From: Acidobacteriota bacterium
GTDB lineage: Bacteria > Acidobacteriota > Thermoanaerobaculia > UBA5066
NCBI GenBank assembly: GCA_022711615.1
Contig: JAKLER010000003.1
Span: forward strand, 1 to 45,256
Length of the DNA: 45,256 nt
Reading direction: 5' to 3'
Part shown: positions 17,449 through 25,733 of the stretch, in pieces
Layout of the letters: every line of letters starts with the position of its first letter
How positions within the stretch are numbered: position 1 is the first letter of the stretch
Translations under genes and position numbers: made by a program
Notes under the pieces: model-generated
Database searches by the model: none
The model's input: only the letters and a program-made list of their open reading frames with translations
What the model was told of the DNA's origin: nothing

Positions 17449-18828
17449 TCAGCGGGCGAAGTGGTACGGCGGGCGCAGCCGCGAGCCTCCCGGGCCGGAC
17501 ACCGCGCGGAGAGCGGGGTCGGTAAGCGACAGGTCCCGAGCCGCGTTCGCGCAGAAGAGAGCCATCGCGAGGGCGGCGACGATCCTCCGCCCGCGACTCC
17601 ACGCCGCCGGGACTCGGGACGCACCGAGGAGACCCGCCGCCGCGCAGAGGGCGGGATAGGCCGGGAGGAGGAAACGCGGGTCGCCGATCGAGACCTGGTA
17701 CGGGAGGAGGACCGCGGCGGTCATCGCCGCCGCCAGGCGGAAGGCCGGCAGGTGTCCGGAACGCGCGAAAGCCAGGAGGGCGACCGCGAGCAGGATCGGC
17801 AGGGAGAGCGCGACCGTCGCGTAGGTCGCAAGGACCACGGATCGCGGTCTCTCCCCGGCCCAGCCGTGCCCGTAGACGTAGATCAGGTCCCGTTTGGGCG
17901 GAGCGAAGTTGTAGGAGGCGCGGGCGAGGAAGAGGCGCACCTGCTGGAGAGGATGGTCCCGGAGGAACGCCCGGACGCGCGGCGCGAGGAGTCTCGCCTG
18001 GGCCTCCTTGTCGAGGTCGACGCCCGGGACGACGGGCATCGGGTCGATCCGCCCGGTCGCGTCCGGGTTGTTGCCGACCCAGAGGTTGTAGACGTCGTTC
18101 GGACAGCCGATCCGGAAGACCCCCGTCGTCCTCCATCGCGAGACCGCGTGAAGGAACAGTCCCGAGAAGGCGACGAGGACGACGCCGAGCGAGGCAGCGA
18201 GGCGCCGGGAGAGGGACCCGCCGCGAGCGGGCCGGGGAAGGAGGACGAGGACGGCGAGCGGAACGGCGAGGAGCACCAGTCCCGTTCGGACGAGCGCGAG
18301 GCCCGAGACGACGAGCGCCGCGGAGAGCAGCCTCCAGGCCGCGGGTCTGCGCGACCCGTCGAGGGAGAGCCAGAGAACCAGCGCGACTCCCGGCAGCGCG
18401 AGGTTCTCGCTGGCGAGAGTCGAGGTCGCGAGGACGGCGTAGGCGTTGAAGGCGAGGAGGGCGGCGGCGAGGGCGCCGGCACTGGTACCGGCGACCCGGC
18501 GAATCGAGTCTCCGGCGAGAAGAGCGGCCCCCGCGCCGAGGACGGCCTGCAGGAGGTAGACGATCCGGGGCCGGACGCCGAGCGCTTCGTAGACGAGCCA
18601 GAGGAACCACGCGTAGCCGGGAGGGTGATGGGACGTCGGAACGGAGGCCCCGTTCGCCGCTGCGAGGGCCATCGCGTGGTAGCCGTCCACGTCGAAGAAG
18701 CCGGGCTGAAAGCCGATGGCGTGGACGAACCCGAGCCGCAGCGCGAGACCGGCCGTGGAGATCAGCGCGAGGAGAGCGAATCCGCTCGCCGGTGCGGGAG
18801 CCGGTCGGCCGTGGTCGGGGAAAGCCAT
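17449..18828 (-). CDS. GT39-like membrane glycosyltransferase, second
   Basis: A 459-residue membrane protein with about ten hydrophobic segments. After the first helix it has FFDVDGYHAMALAAA (acidic catalytic loop position) and SHHPPGYAWFLWLVYEALG, then TSTLASENLALPGVALVLWL and GDPRFLLPAYPAL, a pattern shared with dolichyl/polyprenyl-phosphate mannosyltransferase relatives. It converges with the other GT-C gene (25 bp between stops). Its ATG overlaps by one base (TGATG) the stop of a 51-codon ORF made from a duplicated GNAT gene start, so translation is likely coupled to that remnant. Sugar specificity is unknown. Confidence 0.78.
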   Translation of the reverse strand: MAFPDHGRPAPAPASGFALLALISTAGLALRLGFVHAIGFQPGFFDVDGYHAMALAAANGASVPTSHHPPGYAWFLWLVYEALGVRPRIVYLLQAVLGAGAALLAGDSIRRVAGTSAGALAAALLAFNAYAVLATSTLASENLALPGVALVLWLSLDGSRRPAAWRLLSAALVVSGLALVRTGLVLLAVPLAVLVLLPRPARGGSLSRRLAASLGVVLVAFSGLFLHAVSRWRTTGVFRIGCPNDVYNLWVGNNPDATGRIDPMPVVPGVDLDKEAQARLLAPRVRAFLRDHPLQQVRLFLARASYNFAPPKRDLIYVYGHGWAGERPRSVVLATYATVALSLPILLAVALLAFARSGHLPAFRLAAAMTAAVLLPYQVSIGDPRFLLPAYPALCAAAGLLGASRVPAAWSRGRRIVAALAMALFCANAARDLSLTDPALRAVSGPGGSRLRPPYHFAR

Positions 18829-18983
18829 CAGGAGCCGCGCGTCGCGACTCGAGCGGCGTCCGACGTGAAGACGGCCCGCCGGTCGAGAAGCCCGGCGCTC
18901 GCCGGCGCCTTGAACGCCACCTCGAAGAGCTCCATGATGGCAGCCCGATCGCTCTTCCCGGCCGGTCGGAACTCGATCGCCAC
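18828..18983 (-). pseudogene. truncated GNAT gene start, now a 51-codon leader ORF
   Basis: It starts with GTG at 18983. Residues 1-28 (MAIEFRPAGKSDRAAIMELF and onward) match the start of the intact GNAT protein at 15468, with only an I/L-to-M change at position 17 among the first 20. After AFKAPA the sequence leaves the GNAT frame homology, and the ORF runs 23 more codons to a TGA that overlaps the ATG of the GT-C gene. It cannot be a working acetyltransferase, but it keeps the original promoter region and may feed ribosomes to the downstream gene. Confidence 0.8.
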
Positions 18984-19019
18984 GGCGCGCGGAAGGGTAG
19001 CACCCGATGATCTCGGCCG
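18899..19019 (+). repeat. 121-bp direct repeat, right copy
   Basis: Second copy of 15384-15504, in the same orientation at a constant offset of 3515 bp. Six mismatches: A/G in the GNAT codons, one in the intergenic GGTAC/GGTAG, and one in codon 4 of the plus-strand gene. Here the plus-strand reading frame (MISAVFVSY) is natural for a GT2 enzyme. Confidence 0.92.
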
Positions 19020-20068
19020 TCTTCGTCTCCTACCGATCCGCGGCGCTCGCCGAGCGCGCGATCGCGACGTTCCGCGGGGAGGCCCGCCGGACGGGGCGGG
19101 AGGCCGAGGTGGTCGTCGTGGTGAACTCGGGCGACGGCGCGGAGCGGGACGCCCTCGTCCCCCACGCCGACCGCGTCCTCCTCCCTCCGCGGAACCTCGG
19201 CTTCGCCGGAGGGCTGAACGCCGGCATCGCGGCGGCTCGGGGCGGCACGCTCCTCCTCGCGAACCCCGACCTTCTCTTTTGCGAGGGCTCCGTCGCGGCC
19301 CTCGTCGACGCGGCCGAGGCCGGGGGCATCCTCGCAGCCGGGCCGGCGCTCTACGCCGACGGCGCGCGAAGCGTTCTCCTTCCCCCGGCGGAGGAGGGGC
19401 GCCCGGAGGAGCTCGCGCGGAGAACGCTCGCGGCCGACCCGGCCCGGGCCGCCCGTGTCTTCCGGCGCGACGCGCGGCGGGCGGCGGTCCAGGCGGAGCG
19501 CGCCGCGGCCGGCGAGAGCGCTGCCGTCCGCGGCCTCTCGGGGGCGCTCGTCGCGGTCACGCGCGCCGCGCTCGAGGCGGTCGGGCCGTTCGACGAGGCG
19601 TACCCGCTCTACTACGAGGAGAACGACTGGCAGAGAAGGCTCCTGGCCTGCGGGGGAGGGCTCGTCTACGTCGGCGGCGCGCACGTCGTCCACCTCTTCG
19701 CGCAGAGCACGAAGACCGAGCCGCGGGTCGCCGCCTGGTTCGCGGAGTCCGAGCAGCGCTACTACGCGAAGCACTTCGGCGAGACGGGGCGGAGGGGCCT
19801 CGCCCGCCTCGCATCCTGCGCGCCGTTCGAGGCGCCGCCGCTCCCCGTCAGGGACGGCCTCTCCTGGGACGACGCGGCCCTCGCGGCGGTCGCGATCTCG
19901 CCGTTCCGGCACTTCCGGCCGTTCGCGCTCGCGCTCGTGCCGCCCGGCGAGAGACGCTGGACGCCCCCGGCCGACCTCGTGGCGGCGCACGCCGGCGAGG
20001 CGCTCTTCGTCCGCGCGTTCGCGCGGACGACGGGCTCGACCCTCGCCGAGGCCCGCCTCGCCGGCTGA
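19007..20068 (+). CDS. GT2-family glycosyltransferase
   Basis: A 353-residue GT-A fold enzyme. It has the GT2 opening ISAVFVSYRSA, the nucleotide-binding region LPPRNLGFAGGLNAGIAAA, the metal-site equivalent LLLANPDLLF and the acceptor-side YYEENDWQRRLLA. The arrangement is closest to rhamnosyltransferase-like members of the family. It is probably cytoplasmic and adds one sugar to a lipid-linked glycan. The ATG at 19007 sits in the right copy of the 121-bp repeat, facing away from the GNAT remnant. The next gene, a large GT2 fusion, begins 43 bp after its stop. Confidence 0.85.
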   Translation: MISAVFVSYRSAALAERAIATFRGEARRTGREAEVVVVVNSGDGAERDALVPHADRVLLPPRNLGFAGGLNAGIAAARGGTLLLANPDLLFCEGSVAALVDAAEAGGILAAGPALYADGARSVLLPPAEEGRPEELARRTLAADPARAARVFRRDARRAAVQAERAAAGESAAVRGLSGALVAVTRAALEAVGPFDEAYPLYYEENDWQRRLLACGGGLVYVGGAHVVHLFAQSTKTEPRVAAWFAESEQRYYAKHFGETGRRGLARLASCAPFEAPPLPVRDGLSWDDAALAAVAISPFRHFRPFALALVPPGERRWTPPADLVAAHAGEALFVRAFARTTGSTLAEARLAG

Positions 20069-20097
20069 CGCGGCGGCTCTCCCGGGCGCCCGGCCGG

Positions 20098-20103
20098 TAG
20101 AAT
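20098..20103 (+). promoter_or_regulatory. -10-like hexamer TAGAAT, probable leaderless start
   Basis: TAGAAT ends 8 nt before the GTG at 20112, the same spacing as at 9065 and 36003. The 8-nt spacer (CGCGCCGC) has no Shine-Dalgarno sequence, and no -35 hexamer is evident. Confidence 0.5.
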
Positions 20104-20111
20104 CGCGCCGC

Positions 20112-23100
20112 GTGGCTCCCCCCTCCCCGGACCCCTTCCCCGAGCGACGACTCCTCCCGTACGAGACGACCCGCCTCGAGGCGCGGCGAGTCCTCGTCCT
20201 GGCGCCGCACGCCGACGACGAGACGTTCGGCTGCGGCGGGACGCTCGCCGCGCTCGTCGACGGCGGCGCGCGGGTCGACGTCCTCGTCGTCACCGACGGC
20301 GCCGGGGACGAGCCGGACGCCGAGGCACGGCGGCTCGTCGGCGCGCGGCGCCTGGAGGAGACGCGCGAGGCGCTCCGCCGGCTCGGCGGCGGCGCGGCGC
20401 GCTGCGCATTCCTTCCCGACCGTGGGCTCGGGCGCACGGGCGACCCTCTCGCGGCGGCGATCGAGAGCGGCCTCCTCGCGGCCCTTCCCGACCTCGTCTT
20501 CGTCCCCTCGCCCGTGGAGGTTCACCCCGATCACCGAGCCGTCGCGGAGGCGTTCCTCTCCCTCTTCGCGGGCGACGCCGGGCGCCGCCTCGTCGCGGCG
20601 CTTCCCGAGGGGGCCAGGGCGGCCTTCTTCGAGGTCTCCCAGCCGTTCCGCCCGAACGTCCTCGTCGACGTCTCGATGACGATCGCCCGCAAGGAGGCCG
20701 CGGTCGCGGCGTTCGTCTCCCAGCTCGACGGCCACGACTACGCGGCCTTTGCGCGGGGGCTGGGGCAGTACCGGAGGATGAGCCTTCCCCGGAGCGTGGC
20801 GTCGGCCGAGGGGTTCTTCCTCGTGGCGCTCGCGGAGCTGCCCGCCATCGACGTTCACCGTCTCGCGCGGGCGATCGGCCCAACGCTGTCGCCGGGGGAG
20901 CTCTTCCCGGCCACCTCCCCGGAGCTGCCGACGGTCGAACCGGCCGCCGGTCTTCCGGTCGGGAGGGGAGACGGCACGCCGCTCGTCAGCGTCGTCCTCC
21001 GGACGAAGGACCGACCGGAGCTCCTCGCCGAGGCGCTCGCGAGCGTCGCGGCGGAAACGGGCGTGCCGCTCGAGGCGGTCGTCGTGAACGACGGCGGCGC
21101 CGACGTCTCGGGCGTCCTCGCGCGCTTCCCGGGTCTCCGCCTTCGGCTCGTCGACCTGCGACCGGGGCGCGGCCGGGCGGCGGCGGCGAACGCGGGGGTC
21201 GAGGCCGCGACCGGACGGTTCGTCCACTTCCTCGACGACGACGACCTCCTCCTCCCGGGCGGGCTCCCGGCGCTCGCCGCGGAGGCGCGGGAGGCCGAGG
21301 TCGTCTACGGGCGCGTCGAGGCGTTCCGCTGGAGCGGGACAGGGGAGGGACGGCTCCGGACGCCGTTCCGTTCCTTCGCCGAGCCGTTCGACGACGCGGC
21401 GCTCCTCCTGGAGAACTTCATCCCGATGAGCGCGCCGCTGCTCCCGCGGGAGGCGCTGCTCGCGGCCGGCGGGCTCGACGCGGCGCTGGAGAGATTCGAG
21501 GACTGGGACCTCTTCCTCCGCCTCTCGCAGACGCACCGCTTCCGGCTCGTCGACGTCCCCGTCTCGGAGTACCGCGTCTTCCCGGGGCACTTCGTCGACG
21601 ACCCCGACGCCGCGACGACGCAGGAGAGGGACCGCGTCGCCGTCCTGCGCAAGCACGCCGGCCGCTACGGGCCGGAGGCGCTCTCGGCGATCCTCCTCCA
21701 CGTCAAGAAGGACCTCCTGCCGAGGGAGGTCCGCCGGGAGGTCGCCGCGGTCGAGACGCTCCTGTCTCGCGCGACGGAGGAGTCGGTCCGCGAGAGGGAC
21801 CGCCTCGAGGCGGAGCGGGCCGACGCGGAACGGCGCGCGGGACGGACGCTCGCGACGCGGGCCTCGGTCGTCGTCGTCAACTTCGACGGGCGGCACCACC
21901 TCGAGAAGTGCCTTCCCGCCCTCGAGGCGTCGGACCCGAAGCCGGGAGAGGTGATCCTCGTCGACAACGGCTCCTCCGACGACAGCGTCGCGTGGGTCCG
22001 CGAGCGGCACCCGGCCGTGAAGGTGCTGCCGATGGGGGCGAACCTCGGCTTCGGCGAGGCGAACCGGCGCGGCGCGCTCGAGGCGCGCGGCGACTTCCTC
22101 GTCCTCCTGAACTCGGACACCGTCGTCGAGGAGGGCTGGCTCGCGGGGCTCCTCGCGCCCCTCGACGCCGAGCCCGAGATCGCGGCGACCTGCTCGACGC
22201 TCCGGCTGCTGGCGACGCCGGAGCTCCTGAACGGCCTCGGCGGCGGGATGACCCGCCTCGCCTACGCGTACGACCACGGGTACCGCTTCCCGTACGCGCC
22301 ATGGGACCCGTCGGGGGAGGAGCCGCGCCGGCACGACGTCCTCTTCCCGACGGCCGCGGCGATGGCGATGCGGCGGCACGAGTTCTTCGGCCTCGGCGGC
22401 TTCGACCCGGCGTTCTTCATGTACCACGAGGACGTCGACCTCGGCTGGAGGCTCTGGCTCCTCGGCCGGCGCGTCGTCGTCTGCCGGGACTCGGTCGTGA
22501 GGCACGCCTTCCTCGGGACCTCGAAGGCCGTCCGGGGCCTCGACTGGAGGCTGAAGCTCGGGGTCCGCCACGCCGTCCGCTCGATCCTGAAGTACGTCGA
22601 GCCGGTCGAGGCGGCGAAGGTCCTTCGGTGGCACGCGGTGCTCCTCGCGCGGGCGGGTGCCTGGCGCCTCCTCGCGCACGCCGTCCTCTGGAACCTCCGC
22701 CACCTGCCGGGGACGCTCCGCCTCCGCGCCGAGACGAACGCGAGGCGCAAGCGGTCCTCGGAAGAGCTCCGCCGCGCGGGCCTCGTCCTTCGGGCGCTGC
22801 AGCCGCCACCGCCGCCGGAGGCGCCGCGCTTCCGCGAGGTCCGGTGCGACGCCTGGATCGTCTCGAACGTCCTCCTCCCGGGCGAGCCTTCCGGCGAGAG
22901 CCGTCTCGGCTGGGGCTGGTACGGGCCGGAGCACGACGGGACGGCCTCGTTCCGCTGGACCGCCGGCGACGCCCGGCTGGGGCTGCGGGTCGCGCCGGGC
23001 GCGGAGGGGCGGCTGAAGATCGTCGCCCTCGGCAGCCCGGCGGCGCCCGCGGGCCCGCTCCGGGTGACGTGCAACGGGCGGGAGACGACGGCCGAGCTCG

Positions 23101-24185
23101 AGCCCGGCGCGTGGCGCAACCTGGAGGTCCCGGTCTCCGCCGCCGCGGACGGATTCCTCGACGTCGTTCTTCGATCGCCGTCCGGCGTTCCGGACGACGC
23201 ACAGGGGAGCTGGGACTTCCGGAGGCTCGGCGCGGGCGTCCGGAGCGTCGCGTTCGTTCCCGCGGCGCCCGAGGAACGGCACCCCCTCGCGTCGGTCTCC
23301 GTCGTCATCCCGACGTACGAGCGGAAGGCGGTCCTCGAGGAGACCGTCCGCGCGCTGGCGTCGCAGACCGTCCGGCCCCTCGAGGTGATCGTCGTCGACG
23401 ACGGCTCGAAGGACGGGACGACGGAGCTGCTCCATCGGCTCCGGGAGGAGCTGGCCGACCGGCTCGACCTCGTCCCGCTCCGCCAGCCGAACCTGAAGCA
23501 GGGACGGGCGCGGAACCTCGGCGTCGCCCACGCGAGGGGGGCGCTCGTCCTCTTCCTGGGAGACGACACGATCCCCGAGCCCTCCTGCGTCGCCGAGCAC
23601 CTCGCCGCGCGCGCGTCCCGTCCCGGCGCCTGCGCCGTCATCGGCTTCACCGGCTGGCACCGGGAGAGGATGCGGGTGACGCCGTTCCTCGACTTCGTCA
23701 ACGGCCACGGCCCGCAGTTCTCGTTCGACCTCCTCCGCGACGGCCAGGAGGTCCCGTTCACGACGCTCTACACCTCGAACGTCTCGATCCCCCGCGACCT
23801 CCTCGGCGAGGAGCCCTTCGACCACCGCTTCACGTCGTACGGCTGGGAGGACTGCGAGCTCGGCTGGCGCCTTTCCTCGGCGGGGCTCCCCATCGTCTAC
23901 CGGAAGGCCGCCGCCACCCGGCACGTCCACCCGCAGACGATGGCGCAGTTCCTCGCGCGCCAGGCGCACGTTGGCCGGGCGATCGACGTCCTCTACGAGA
24001 TCCACCCGGAGCTCGAGGGGAACCGCTGGCTTCCGCCGCCGCGCCCGCGCTTCCGCCACCGGGCCTTCTCGTTCGCCTATCGAGCGCTGGGGCGGGTGGC
24101 CGCGCGCCTCGACTCGGCCGGGGTGCCGCTCCCGCTGCGCGTCTACCACGCGCTCGTGGCCTGGGCCTTCCACTCCGGCCGCTGA
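20112..24185 (+). CDS. PIG-L deacetylase fused to three GT2 domains
   Basis: A 1357-residue multidomain protein. Residues about 20-260 are a PIG-L/LmbE zinc deacetylase with APHADDE (H33, D35, D36) and HPDH (H138, D140, H141). GT2 domain 1 (about 288-530) has SVVLRTKDRPELL and LDDDD at 375-378. GT2 domain 2 (about 582-860) has VVVVNFDGRHHL, NSDT with D669, and YHEDVDLGWRLW. Residues about 905-1050 form a beta-rich, carbohydrate-binding-like spacer (SRLGWGWYGPEHDGTASFRW). GT2 domain 3 (about 1060-1357) has SVVIPTYERK, GDDT at D1151-D1152 and WEDCELGWRL. There are no membrane helices, so it should work in the cytoplasm. It could deacetylate an N-acetyl sugar and add several residues to one chain. 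The frame is intact throughout, so the fusion is not an annotation artefact. Confidence 0.88.
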   Translation: MAPPSPDPFPERRLLPYETTRLEARRVLVLAPHADDETFGCGGTLAALVDGGARVDVLVVTDGAGDEPDAEARRLVGARRLEETREALRRLGGGAARCAFLPDRGLGRTGDPLAAAIESGLLAALPDLVFVPSPVEVHPDHRAVAEAFLSLFAGDAGRRLVAALPEGARAAFFEVSQPFRPNVLVDVSMTIARKEAAVAAFVSQLDGHDYAAFARGLGQYRRMSLPRSVASAEGFFLVALAELPAIDVHRLARAIGPTLSPGELFPATSPELPTVEPAAGLPVGRGDGTPLVSVVLRTKDRPELLAEALASVAAETGVPLEAVVVNDGGADVSGVLARFPGLRLRLVDLRPGRGRAAAANAGVEAATGRFVHFLDDDDLLLPGGLPALAAEAREAEVVYGRVEAFRWSGTGEGRLRTPFRSFAEPFDDAALLLENFIPMSAPLLPREALLAAGGLDAALERFEDWDLFLRLSQTHRFRLVDVPVSEYRVFPGHFVDDPDAATTQERDRVAVLRKHAGRYGPEALSAILLHVKKDLLPREVRREVAAVETLLSRATEESVRERDRLEAERADAERRAGRTLATRASVVVVNFDGRHHLEKCLPALEASDPKPGEVILVDNGSSDDSVAWVRERHPAVKVLPMGANLGFGEANRRGALEARGDFLVLLNSDTVVEEGWLAGLLAPLDAEPEIAATCSTLRLLATPELLNGLGGGMTRLAYAYDHGYRFPYAPWDPSGEEPRRHDVLFPTAAAMAMRRHEFFGLGGFDPAFFMYHEDVDLGWRLWLLGRRVVVCRDSVVRHAFLGTSKAVRGLDWRLKLGVRHAVRSILKYVEPVEAAKVLRWHAVLLARAGAWRLLAHAVLWNLRHLPGTLRLRAETNARRKRSSEELRRAGLVLRALQPPPPPEAPRFREVRCDAWIVSNVLLPGEPSGESRLGWGWYGPEHDGTASFRWTAGDARLGLRVAPGAEGRLKIVALGSPAAPAGPLRVTCNGRETTAELEPGAWRNLEVPVSAAADGFLDVVLRSPSGVPDDAQGSWDFRRLGAGVRSVAFVPAAPEERHPLASVSVVIPTYERKAVLEETVRALASQTVRPLEVIVVDDGSKDGTTELLHRLREELADRLDLVPLRQPNLKQGRARNLGVAHARGALVLFLGDDTIPEPSCVAEHLAARASRPGACAVIGFTGWHRERMRVTPFLDFVNGHGPQFSFDLLRDGQEVPFTTLYTSNVSIPRDLLGEEPFDHRFTSYGWEDCELGWRLSSAGLPIVYRKAAATRHVHPQTMAQFLARQAHVGRAIDVLYEIHPELEGNRWLPPPRPRFRHRAFSFAYRALGRVAARLDSAGVPLPLRVYHALVAWAFHSGR

Positions 24186-24305
24186 CCCCTCCGCCGGAGG
24201 GGCCGTCTCGCCGGCGGGACGGGCGTGGACGGCAGGGAGATTGCTTCTGACTCGTCGAGCGGTCCGCCGGTCCCTCGGGGAGGACGGGCCGCAGCGGAGG
24301 CCGCC

Positions 24306-25673
24306 ATGACCGATCCGAAGCTCTCCCGCACATCCTCCCGGACGGCGACCTGGTCGCGCCCGGGCCTCGCCGGCGCGCTCGTCGCGCTGCCGGCTCTCCT
24401 TCTCGCGCCGACCGCCTTCGCCCAGCGCGAGCCGGGGACGGCCTCGCCGAGCACGGGGTCCGCGCCGGCTCCGTCCTCCTCGGCCTCCGCGCCGTCCCGC
24501 TCCTCCCCGTCGCCGAGCTACTCGGCGCCGGCGCCTTCGGCCCCGCGGAGCGCTCCGGCGCCCTCGGCGGGCTCTCCTTCGACGCCGCGCCGCGCGGCCG
24601 CCCCGAGGGAGACGAGCGCGGGAGCGCCGGCGCGTCCGGGACGGGGCGTCGTCGCCGCCGAGCCGCGCGACGGACGGAGCGGCGGCTCGACGTCCGCGAC
24701 CGCCGGCGGCGGGGGCGGGAGGGTCCCCGGGGTCGTCGCGGCGCATCCACGCGGGCCGGGCTCCGGGTCGCACCGGCACCCGCGGCGCCGGTACTACTCG
24801 CCGTACACCGGTTGGGGCGGGACGTCGTGGTGGTGGGGCGGTCCCTGGGACTGGTGGTGGTGGGGGAGCCGCTTCGGCCCGTACCACTGGGGCTTCGGCG
24901 GTGTCGTCATCGTCGAGGACTACAGCCCCGACCCGTACCGCTACGCCCGGGTCGACACCGACGTCAGCCCGGAAGCGGCCGAGGTCTACCTCGACGGCAC
25001 GTTCATCGGCTCGGCCGACGACTTCGACGGCTATCCCGACTTCCTCTGGCTGGAGGCCGGCAAGTACACGATCGAGTTCCGCCACCCCTCGTACGAGACC
25101 CTCAAGCACGAGGTCGAGGTTCGGCCCGGACAGGCCCTTCGCTTCCGGGACGACCTGAAGCTCGAGCCCGGCAAGAAGCGGCTCGAGGCGACCGAGCCCC
25201 CGCGCCGGGGCACGCCCCACGGGCGGGTCTTCGGCAAGCCCGAGGAGCCCCGCCGGGACCGGACGGGACGCTTCGAGGCGCGAGCCGAGGCCGATCGCGA
25301 GCGCGACCGGGAAGAGCTCGACGACCTCGATGAGCTCGAGGAGCTCGCCGAGGAGCTGAAGGAGGCGGACGAGGACATCGCCCCGGCGCCGAAGCCCCGC
25401 ACCGACGCGAAGGAAGGGCGCTCCGCTCGCGAGGCGCTCCCCGCCGAGCGAGGCCGGCTGCGCTTCGAGATCCAGCCGGCCGACGCGGCGGTCTACCTCG
25501 ACGACGAATACATCGGCACCGGCAAGGAGCTCGCCGGGCTCCGCCGGGGCGTTCCGGCCGATGCCGGCAGGCACACCGTCTCGGTCGTCCGCCCGGGTTT
25601 CGTCACGAAGACGATCGAGGTCGAGGCGAAGCCGGGAGCGGCGATCGACGTCGTCGTCGAGCTCGAGAAGTAG
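24306..25673 (+). CDS. exported PEGA-domain protein
   Basis: A 455-residue secreted or surface protein. Residues 1-40 are a signal peptide (hydrophobic run ending at TAFAQ). Residues 40-165 are a Ser/Pro/Ala/Gly-rich low-complexity region. A striking Trp/Gly-rich patch follows (about 168-200, SWWWGGPWDWWWWGS). Two PEGA-like beta repeats are seen: VDTDVSPEAAEVYLDGTFIG (about 217-290) and FEIQPADAAVYLDDEYIG (about 388-455). They are joined by an acidic helical, possibly coiled-coil segment rich in Glu/Asp/Arg (about 315-360). PEGA domains are thought to bind surface polymers, which fits a role next to the glycan locus. The ATG at 24306 was chosen for its GGAGG-like site and the signal peptide; an in-frame ATG at 24225 is less likely. 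The 120-bp gap before it (24186-24305) shows nothing clear. Confidence 0.78.
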   Translation: MTDPKLSRTSSRTATWSRPGLAGALVALPALLLAPTAFAQREPGTASPSTGSAPAPSSSASAPSRSSPSPSYSAPAPSAPRSAPAPSAGSPSTPRRAAAPRETSAGAPARPGRGVVAAEPRDGRSGGSTSATAGGGGGRVPGVVAAHPRGPGSGSHRHPRRRYYSPYTGWGGTSWWWGGPWDWWWWGSRFGPYHWGFGGVVIVEDYSPDPYRYARVDTDVSPEAAEVYLDGTFIGSADDFDGYPDFLWLEAGKYTIEFRHPSYETLKHEVEVRPGQALRFRDDLKLEPGKKRLEATEPPRRGTPHGRVFGKPEEPRRDRTGRFEARAEADRERDREELDDLDELEELAEELKEADEDIAPAPKPRTDAKEGRSAREALPAERGRLRFEIQPADAAVYLDDEYIGTGKELAGLRRGVPADAGRHTVSVVRPGFVTKTIEVEAKPGAAIDVVVELEK

Positions 25674-25690
25674 CGGACCGCATCGCCGCC

Positions 25691-25724
25691 CGGGCGGGGC
25701 GCGCCTTCGGGGGCGCCCCGCCCG
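25691..25724. terminator. bidirectional hairpin terminator with UUCG loop
   Basis: A perfect 12-bp GC stem (25691-25702 with 25713-25724) encloses a C(UUCG)G tetraloop after one G-G mismatch. It lies between the convergent PEGA and holB genes, 17 bp and 9 bp from their stops. No strong U-tract follows on either strand. Confidence 0.75.
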
Positions 25725-25733
25725 GCCCGCGTC

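Noticed and set aside
19848-25574. A 1908-codon open frame on the minus strand across the glycosyltransferase genes
   Set aside because: It is the antisense shadow of GC-rich genes: Arg/Glu/Asp/Val-rich, no domain motifs, and it crosses several well-supported plus-strand genes.
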